DNA of 19,053 nt from an uncultured Planctomycetaceae bacterium. Lineage in GTDB: Bacteria; Planctomycetota; Planctomycetia; Pirellulales; UBA1268. A model generated the notes under the pieces. That model was not told where the DNA came from. It saw nothing but the letters and a program-made list of their open reading frames with translations, and did not search any database. Where the stretch lies: assembly GCA_903885855.1 (NCBI GenBank), contig CAISKG010000450.1, positions 1 to 19,053 of the forward strand, written 5' to 3'. The position numbers and the translations under genes were made by a program. Positions 13,949-19,053 of the stretch are shown piece after piece (position 1 is the stretch's first letter; each line of letters opens with the position of its first letter).

Positions 13949-15331
13949 TCATCGCCGCGCCGGGCCCGGCGCGTCGTCCGCGCGGCGGACCTCGAGATCG
14001 ACCGACCTCCCCTGTCGCTCCACCCGCAGCGTGACGACCTCCCCGGCGGCGGCGAGGCGCGCGAGCAGATCGGCGTGGCTCTCGAGCGCGACGCCGTCGA
14101 TGGCGAGGATCCGGTCGGCGGGCTCGAGCCCCGCCCGGGCCAGGGGGCTGCCGGGGATCACGCGCGCCACGACGGGAGCCGCGGGATCGCCGGCGTCGCT
14201 GCGCGTGCTCATTCCCCACCGCGCCCGCGGTGCGGTGGGCTCCGAGGGCAGGGGTCGTTCGAGGGCCTCGCGGAGGGCGTTGCCCTCCTCCCGGCAGGCC
14301 GGCCGGAACGCGGGCAGCGGGCCCGGGGCGTCGGCCAGCGCCAGGAGCGTCGCCATCCCCAGCCGGGCCACGCTCTCGATCCCGGCCCCGTTGACCAGGT
14401 GCGTGTCGTCCTCGGGGCGGTGGTACTCCGGATGGAGACCGGTATGGAGCATGAGCGTGGGCACCCGCGACTCGAGGAAGGGGAAGTGATCGGAGTCGTC
14501 GACGATGTCCCAGTCGAAGTCCAGCTGCAGCCCCTCGGAGCGGTTGGCATCGACGAGCGCCCGCCGCAGGCCCACCGCCGAGCGGGCGCCGTACACCTCG
14601 AGGCGTCGGTCGCGCAGGCGCCCGATCATGTCGAGGTTCAGGGAGAAGCGGGGAACCCTCGTCGCCAGCGCCGCGGGGCGCTCGCGCACGAAGTGCCAGG
14701 AGCCGAGCAGCCCCTGCTCCTCGCCGTCCCAGAAGGCCACCAGCACGGGGCGCCGGGGAGGGGTGGGCCGCGCCGCCAGCGCCTCGGCGATCTCGAGCAC
14801 GCCGGCGACCCCGGAGGCGTTGTCGTCGGCGCCGTTGTGGATGAATCCGATCGGCCCGTTGCTCTGCGAGGGATTGCCGTATCCGACGTGGTCGTAGTGC
14901 GCGCCCACGACCACGAGCTCGTCGGCCACCGCCGGATCCGATCCCGGCACGAGCGCCAAGACGTTGCGCATGGAGCCGAAGCGCTGGAAGTAGGTTCCCT
15001 GATCGCCGGCCGGGGCGAGCCCCGTGGCCCGGAGCACGTCGGCGATGTAGGCCCCCGCGGCACGGCCGCCGCGCGAGCCCCCCTCGCGCCCCTCGAGGGC
15101 GTCGTCGGCGAGGGCCCCCACGTGCCTGCCGGCGTCGGCGGCGCGGATCGCGGCGCGGTCGCCGTCGGCGGCGCGGCTGCCGCCGGCCAGGAGGGCGCAG
15201 GCCAGCCAGGCACCGGCCAACCGCAGGTGGGCCGCGGCGACGAGCGTGCGGCAGCGCCACCGCGGCCCGGGGGTTCGCGTGTCCGGCACTCGCTGCGCTG
15301 GTGGCTCCGGCATCCGCGCCTTTCCGTCCAT
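13949..15331 (-). CDS. Exported M28-family metallopeptidase with PDZ domain
   Basis: A 460-residue exported zinc aminopeptidase-type protein. After a signal sequence (hydrophobic AHLRLAGAWLACALLAG, residues 34-50, cleavage near SRA-A54), the M28 domain spans about 62-335 with all metal and catalytic residues of the family: H145 in GAHYDHVG, D169 in GADDNASG, E204-E205 in WDGEEQG, D234 in NLDMIG and H304 in PEYHRPED. A PDZ-like domain occupies about 385-450 (VIPGSPLARAGLEPADRILAIDG), which may bind substrate C-termini. Cleavage of peptides outside the cytoplasm is the expected role; the substrate is unknown. The ATG at 15331 is chosen for GGGGAGC 6-8 nt upstream; a GTG at 15382 would add 17 residues and an ATG at 15313 would remove six. 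It is a single gene ending at the shared hairpin. Confidence 0.92.
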   Translation of the reverse strand: MDGKARMPEPPAQRVPDTRTPGPRWRCRTLVAAAHLRLAGAWLACALLAGGSRAADGDRAAIRAADAGRHVGALADDALEGREGGSRGGRAAGAYIADVLRATGLAPAGDQGTYFQRFGSMRNVLALVPGSDPAVADELVVVGAHYDHVGYGNPSQSNGPIGFIHNGADDNASGVAGVLEIAEALAARPTPPRRPVLVAFWDGEEQGLLGSWHFVRERPAALATRVPRFSLNLDMIGRLRDRRLEVYGARSAVGLRRALVDANRSEGLQLDFDWDIVDDSDHFPFLESRVPTLMLHTGLHPEYHRPEDDTHLVNGAGIESVARLGMATLLALADAPGPLPAFRPACREEGNALREALERPLPSEPTAPRARWGMSTRSDAGDPAAPVVARVIPGSPLARAGLEPADRILAIDGVALESHADLLARLAAAGEVVTLRVERQGRSVDLEVRRADDAPGPARR

Positions 15332-15540
15332 GGGTTGCTCCCCCCGACGACCACGCGGATGCCGGCCGATCGCAACGCCCACCCCTCTCGGGAGGGGGTT
15401 CCGCCGCCCGCCCCCCTGGTCGACAATCGCTCATCCAGTGAACGATCCGTCGTCGTCCGCGGCAAGCCCGTGGACCGGGATGCGTCTCCCCGCCGGTCGG
15501 GGCCCGACGAACTCCCCCGTGACGGTCCCGGCGCTGGTTC

Positions 15541-15630
15541 GGAGAGGTGGCAGAGCGGTCGAATGCGCGTCTTTGCTAAAGACGTGTCCGGTCAAAAGCT
15601 GGACCGCGGGTTCGAATCCCGCCCTCTCCG
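15541..15630 (+). tRNA. tRNA-Ser (anticodon GCU)
   Basis: A 90-base class II tRNA. The acceptor stem is GGAGAGG (15541-15547) with CCTCTCC (15623-15629) and discriminator G15630, as in serine tRNAs. The anticodon stem-loop is CGTCT-TTGCTAA-AGACG, giving anticodon GCT (reads AGC/AGU). A long variable arm follows, and the T-arm is GCGGG-TTCGAAT-CCCGC. CCA is not encoded. It stands alone between the M28 peptidase gene and the HAD phosphatase gene. Confidence 0.97.
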
Positions 15631-15745
15631 CTGGTTGGTGCAGGTTTGATCGAGCATGGCCCCAGGGCGCGCGAGGGCCGCCAGCGGAGCCGCCGGGGTC
15701 CACAACTGCCCGGCGCCGGGGCCGCCGCCTCCCGCGCCGCGGGGG

Positions 15746-16789
15746 TCAGGGCCGAGGGCTCGCGGCACCGACCGGCGAGCCCTCGGCGAAGATCCGCGCC
15801 CAGTCGGCGCGCATGTCGACCACCGTCCAGCCGCGTCGCGGGGCCTCCTCGAGCGCCGCCACCAGCCGGCCGGTGCTCGGGGGATGGGCGTCGTAGGCGT
15901 ACTCGCGCTCGGCGTCGGTGTGGTGGACGATCATCCCCAGCGCGGGGCGCGGATTCCCCACCGTCGTGTACTCGAGCATCGCCAGGTCGCCGTCGCTGTT
16001 GCCGAAGCAGGCGATGGGTCGGCGGCCGATGAACTGGTGGATCGCGATCGGCTTCCCCTCCTTGTCGTCGACGAACAGGTGGTCGAGCGTCTTGACGAGC
16101 ACGGGGCCGTCGGGGCGGCGCTCGAAGCGTGGCCGGGCGGTGGAGCCGATCACCTGCTCCGGCGGGATGCCGTGGACGCGCTCCGCCCAGGCGCGCATGA
16201 AGTCGGCACCGCCCCCCGACACGATCCAGATCTTGAAGCCCCGGTCGCGCAGCAGCGTGACCACCTCCTGCATCGGCACGTAGACCAGCGCGTCGTAGGG
16301 GCGGTCGAAGCGCGGATGCCGGGCCGTGGCGATCCAGTCCTCCACCCCCCGGCGGAAGTCGTCGGCCGTCTCGCCGGCGTGGGTGAGCGCGACGACGTGC
16401 AGCAGGCCGTCGTGGTGGTCGCCGGCGAGGAGCGCCGGGAGATCACCCGCGAACAGCGCCTCGACCATCGGATCCCGGCCGAGGGCCGGCTCCGCCTCCA
16501 CCCGGCGCCGCAGCCGGTCGACGGCGAACGCGGCCTGGAAGGGAACGGGGCACTCCGGCCACAGCGTGCCGTCGTTGTCGAAGACGGCGACGCGCTCGGC
16601 CGGCGGCACGAGCTCGGGAGAGCCCTCGTCGGTGACACGGCGCACGAAGTCGACGAGGGCCCGCTTCGCCCCGCAGTCGCGCCAGGAGGGGAGGGGATCG
16701 GGGACGAGCGGCTGCCCGGCGGCGGGCGGCGCGGCGATGGCCAGGACGGCGGCGGCGAGGGTCGCGAGGATCGGCCGGGGGCGCGGCAT
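15746..16789 (-). CDS. Exported HAD-superfamily phosphatase
   Basis: A 347-residue exported hydrolase of the haloacid dehalogenase superfamily, phosphoserine-phosphatase-like in its cap-and-core layout. A signal peptide (MPRPRPILATLAAAVLAIAA, then PPAAGQ) covers residues 1-26. Motif I is D71-N-D73-G-T-L in FDNDGTLW, the nucleophile and acid; motif II is S191 in WIVSGGG; motif IV is GNSDGD (263-268). A lysine such as K243 or K246 would complete the site. It probably removes phosphate from a small molecule in the periplasm. The ATG at 16789 begins the signal peptide; the ribosome site is weak (GAGG about 10 nt upstream). It is divergent from the CotH-family gene 163 bp away and its stop is 115 bp from the tRNA. 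Confidence 0.9.
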   Translation of the reverse strand: MPRPRPILATLAAAVLAIAAPPAAGQPLVPDPLPSWRDCGAKRALVDFVRRVTDEGSPELVPPAERVAVFDNDGTLWPECPVPFQAAFAVDRLRRRVEAEPALGRDPMVEALFAGDLPALLAGDHHDGLLHVVALTHAGETADDFRRGVEDWIATARHPRFDRPYDALVYVPMQEVVTLLRDRGFKIWIVSGGGADFMRAWAERVHGIPPEQVIGSTARPRFERRPDGPVLVKTLDHLFVDDKEGKPIAIHQFIGRRPIACFGNSDGDLAMLEYTTVGNPRPALGMIVHHTDAEREYAYDAHPPSTGRLVAALEEAPRRGWTVVDMRADWARIFAEGSPVGAASPRP

Positions 16790-16908
16790 GGTCGGGCAGC
16801 CTCGGGAACGACGGACGTGGGGGCCCCGATCGTAGTGGACGGGCCCGGGGCGTCCCAGCGCCGCGCCCTGCCCGCCCCTGCCGCGCGCGGCACCGCGCCG
16901 GCAGGGTG

Positions 16909-16914
16909 TACGAT
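16909..16914 (+). promoter_or_regulatory. -10-like TACGAT before the CotH-family gene
   Basis: TACGAT lies 38 bp upstream of the ATG at 16953, with the same sequence and similar distance as at 6394-6399. No TTG-type -35 is seen at 17 bp. The gene's ribosome site AGGAGA is at 16941-16946. Confidence 0.35.
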
Positions 16915-16952
16915 TGTCCGCGCGGGCTCCCCCACCCGCCAGGAGACACGCC

Positions 16953-18791
16953 ATGGCTCGTTCCCGTTCCCCGGCCCGCCCGGCGGCGCTCGGCTGCCTC
17001 GTCGCCATGGTCCTCGGCGGGGCGATCGCGGCCACCGGCGCCCCCGCCACCGGCCTCACCGACGCGAGGATCCTCGACGACACGCGCGTCATCGACGTCA
17101 CCATCGAGCTCGACGCGGCCGATTGGGAGACGCTCCGCAACCAGTCCCGCGACATGGGCCGCGCCCTGCGCGGCGACACCGAGAGCCCCTTCACCTGGTT
17201 CCGCGGCGACGTCACCGTCGACGGCGTGCGCGTCGAGGGGGTGGGGATCCGCAAGAAGGGGTTCCTCGGGTCGCTCGACTCGTCGACGCCGTCGCTGCTG
17301 GTCGACTTCAACCGCTTCGTCGACCAGGACCCCGTCGAGGGGATGACGCGGCTGACGCTCAACAACAACAAACAGGACCGCTCGCTCGTCAGCCAGGCGA
17401 TGGCCTACCACGTCTTCCGCCGGGCGGGCCTGGCGGCCCCGCGCGTGGGCTTCGCGTCGGTCACGGTCAACGGCGAGGACCTCGGGCTCTACTCCAACGT
17501 CGAGCCGGTGCGCCGGCCCTTCCTGGCCCGCTCGTTCGGCGACGGGCAGGGCACGCTCTGGGAGGGGACGATCTGCGACATCCTCCCCGAGTCGGTCGCG
17601 CGGATGGAGGTGAAGGTCAAGGGAGCCGACGCCGACGACGACGCCGGCCGGTTGGAGGAGCTGGCGGCGCTGGTCGCCGCCGAGGGGCCGCTCGACCTCG
17701 ACCGCCTCGCCGGCCTCGTCGACGTCGACCATTTCCTCCGCTTCTGGAGCGTGGAGGGGCTGCTCAACGTGTGGGACGGCTACTGTGCCAACCAGAACAA
17801 CTACTTCGTCTACGCCTCGCCGGTCGACCGGCTGCTGCGCTTCATCCCCTGGGGAGCCGACGCCACGGTCGGCCCGGCGCCGGGCCTCGGGGGGCCGTTC
17901 GGCAGGGGGCGTGCGGCACCGGCGGTGTCCGCGCAGGCCGGTCTCCCCAACCGGCTGTACTTCGCCCCCGGCATGGCCGACCGCTACCGCGCCGTCCTCG
18001 AGGAGGTGATCGACGAGGTGTGGCGCGAGGAGGATCTCCTGGCCGAGATCGACCGCCTCGCGGCGCTCCTGGCCCCGCGGCTCGGGCGCCGCCAGGCCGA
18101 CGCGCCACAGGCGCTCGAGGGGGTGCGCTCGTTCGTGCGCGGGCGCCGCGCGGAGATCGAGGCGGCCCTGGCCGAGTGGCCGGCCGCGGCGCCCTCCACA
18201 TGGCGGCGGCCGATGACGAGCCGGCCGCTGGGCACGGCGTCCGGCACGTTCCTGGCCACCTACCGTGACGGTGCCGCCGACGAGGTGCCCCCCGGCGAGG
18301 TCACCCTCGACGTGCAGTTCGACGGCGCCGCCGTGGGCCTGCGCGACGTGGAGGCGTCGGTGTCGACGTTCGTGTTCCCGGGCTTCGGCGGCGGCCGGGG
18401 CGGCGACCCGCCGATCAGCGTCGTGATCTCCGCCACGCGTGCCGACGACGGCAAGCCGCTGGTGTTCAACCTGTTCCTCGACCGGCGGCGTGTCGCGGCG
18501 GGCGAGGAGGTGCCGGTCAACGGCATGGTCACCGAGGGCACCGCCGGATTCGGCATCCCGGGATTCGTCCCCATGCGCACCGTCGACGGCACCTTCCAGC
18601 CGGCCGAGCGCGGCCTCGAGCCGGGGAGCCTGCTCGGGGGGCGGCTCGACCTGCGCGTCACGCAACTCGACGGCGGGCTCATGAACCGCGCCCCCCTGCG
18701 GCGCCCCGGCGCCGACACGCCGGCCGCGGAGGCCACCCCGGAGGCCGAGGCGGCTCCGGCCGGGGCGGAGGGGGCCGACGGGCCGGGCTGA
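16953..18791 (+). CDS. Exported CotH-family protein (atypical kinase fold)
   Basis: A 612-residue exported protein of the CotH family. Bacillus CotH is an atypical protein kinase that phosphorylates spore coat proteins; CotH domains elsewhere are often surface-associated. A signal peptide covers residues 1-33. CotH motifs: GIRKKGFLG (98-106), LTLNNNKQDRSLVSQAMAYHVFRRAG (135-159), GEDLGLYSNVEPV (174-186), WDGYCANQNNYFVYASP (274-290) and IPWGADATVG (298-307). The last replaces the Asp of the typical IPWDLD with Gly yet keeps the later Asp303. Residues 450-590 form a separate beta-rich region with Gly-rich FPGFGGGRGGD and an Ala/Glu-rich tail. AGGAGA fixes the ATG. It is a single gene; its partner substrate is unknown and no spore genes are present. 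Confidence 0.9.
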   Translation: MARSRSPARPAALGCLVAMVLGGAIAATGAPATGLTDARILDDTRVIDVTIELDAADWETLRNQSRDMGRALRGDTESPFTWFRGDVTVDGVRVEGVGIRKKGFLGSLDSSTPSLLVDFNRFVDQDPVEGMTRLTLNNNKQDRSLVSQAMAYHVFRRAGLAAPRVGFASVTVNGEDLGLYSNVEPVRRPFLARSFGDGQGTLWEGTICDILPESVARMEVKVKGADADDDAGRLEELAALVAAEGPLDLDRLAGLVDVDHFLRFWSVEGLLNVWDGYCANQNNYFVYASPVDRLLRFIPWGADATVGPAPGLGGPFGRGRAAPAVSAQAGLPNRLYFAPGMADRYRAVLEEVIDEVWREEDLLAEIDRLAALLAPRLGRRQADAPQALEGVRSFVRGRRAEIEAALAEWPAAAPSTWRRPMTSRPLGTASGTFLATYRDGAADEVPPGEVTLDVQFDGAAVGLRDVEASVSTFVFPGFGGGRGGDPPISVVISATRADDGKPLVFNLFLDRRRVAAGEEVPVNGMVTEGTAGFGIPGFVPMRTVDGTFQPAERGLEPGSLLGGRLDLRVTQLDGGLMNRAPLRRPGADTPAAEATPEAEAAPAGAEGADGPG

Positions 18792-18820
18792 CGGGGCGCT
18801 TTCGGCGGGGCAACTCCCGC

Positions 18821-18849
18821 TTGGGCCGCTCGGGGCGATCTGCTACCGT
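18821..18849 (+). promoter_or_regulatory. Sigma70-like promoter TTGGGC-N17-TACCGT
   Basis: TTGGGC (18821-18826) and TACCGT (18844-18849) are 17 bp apart, followed by a C-rich start region. GAGGAG (about 18899-18904) and an ATG at 18909 follow, a normal gene beginning. Confidence 0.5.
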
Positions 18850-18908
18850 CCCGCCCCCCCGGAGGCCGATCGGGCCCCTGGGAGCGCCCCATCGAGCGAG
18901 GAGCCTCC

Positions 18909-19053
18909 ATGCAGCCATCCCCTGCCCTGCCGTCGCGCCTGCGACGGGCGATCGGCGTGCCGGCGACATCCGCCACTGCTACGCGAACATCTCCAAGGCC
19001 CGGTTGGCGCTGGGATATGAGCCTCGCGTCTCGTTCGCGGAGGGTCTGTCTGA
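18909..19053 (+). pseudogene. Gene start joined to a C-terminal epimerase fragment
   Basis: An ATG at 18909 with promoter and ribosome site begins a frame that stays open to the edge but reads as noise after about 15 codons. In a different frame, from about 18941, the DNA encodes ATGDRRAGDIRHCYANISKA then LALGYEPRVSFAEGL, the C-terminal end of an extended short-chain dehydrogenase of the NAD-dependent epimerase type (GDIRHCxADISKA...LGYxPxV). The N-terminal 250-300 residues, with the Rossmann GxxGxxG and the YxxxK, are absent, and no start for this frame is visible. Either the gene is truncated or a join was made here; the fragment runs out of the window. Confidence 0.6.

Noticed and set aside
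15431..15703. 90-codon minus-strand frame across the tRNA
   Set aside because: It is the well-known spurious reading of the complement of a serine tRNA (AGFEPAVQ-type peptide); the tRNA structure is complete on the plus strand.

Overview
This 19 kb window is very GC-rich (roughly 70% or more by eye) and is bacterial chromosome, most plausibly from a planctomycete of the Pirellulales type. The inference rests on the mix of genes: an exosortase with a long N-terminal extension, a divergent A24 prepilin peptidase, a CotH-family protein in a lineage not known to sporulate, several secreted proteins of types I associate with planctomycetes, and many single-gene transcription units with GTG or ATG starts. 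No phage, insertion sequence or CRISPR array is visible.

Layout, left to right. (1) 1-2410, minus strand: an exosortase running off the left edge, preceded by a prepilin peptidase; both are membrane peptidases that process exported proteins. (2) 2606-3655, plus: a polytopic LPG-synthase/flippase-like membrane protein, divergent from the prepilin peptidase. (3) 3667-5261, minus: a two-gene operon, ygfZ-like folate-binding protein then a NUDIX hydrolase, coupled by an ATGA overlap. (4) 5602-6234, plus: an HTH regulator with an exceptionally complete Shine-Dalgarno sequence. (5) 6393-6920, minus: a two-TM hypothetical protein, whose 3' end lies antisense to a possible 28-residue membrane peptide with its own promoter. 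(6) 7030-8762, plus: a secreted hypothetical protein overlapping an RdgB/HAM1 nucleotide-cleaning enzyme. (7) 8785-9912, minus: a glycosyltransferase. (8) 10102-11082, plus: an exported parvulin-type prolyl isomerase, followed by a run of four hairpins (11088-11220). (9) 11347-12802, plus: a small anchored or secreted hypothetical protein and ScpB. (10) 12803-13371: a gene-free stretch leading to an extremely acidic Asp/Glu-repeat protein (13372-13800), closed by a strong hairpin shared with (11) an exported M28 peptidase with a PDZ domain (minus, 13949-15331). (12) tRNA-Ser(GCU) at 15541-15630. (13) An exported HAD phosphatase (minus, 15746-16789) and a divergent exported CotH-family protein (16953-18791). 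(14) At the right edge a normal-looking promoter, ribosome site and ATG run straight into the C-terminal end of a sugar-nucleotide epimerase in another frame, which looks like a broken gene or an assembly join.

Functionally this is mostly housekeeping (chromosome condensation, nucleotide sanitation, Fe-S/folate repair, serine decoding) mixed with envelope and export functions. I did not find a clearly novel multi-gene system. The least explained items are the tandem-hairpin locus at 11088-11220, the possible small membrane peptide at 6436-6522, the rearranged prepilin peptidase, the poly-acidic protein, and a recurring promoter form whose start region is a C-tract.
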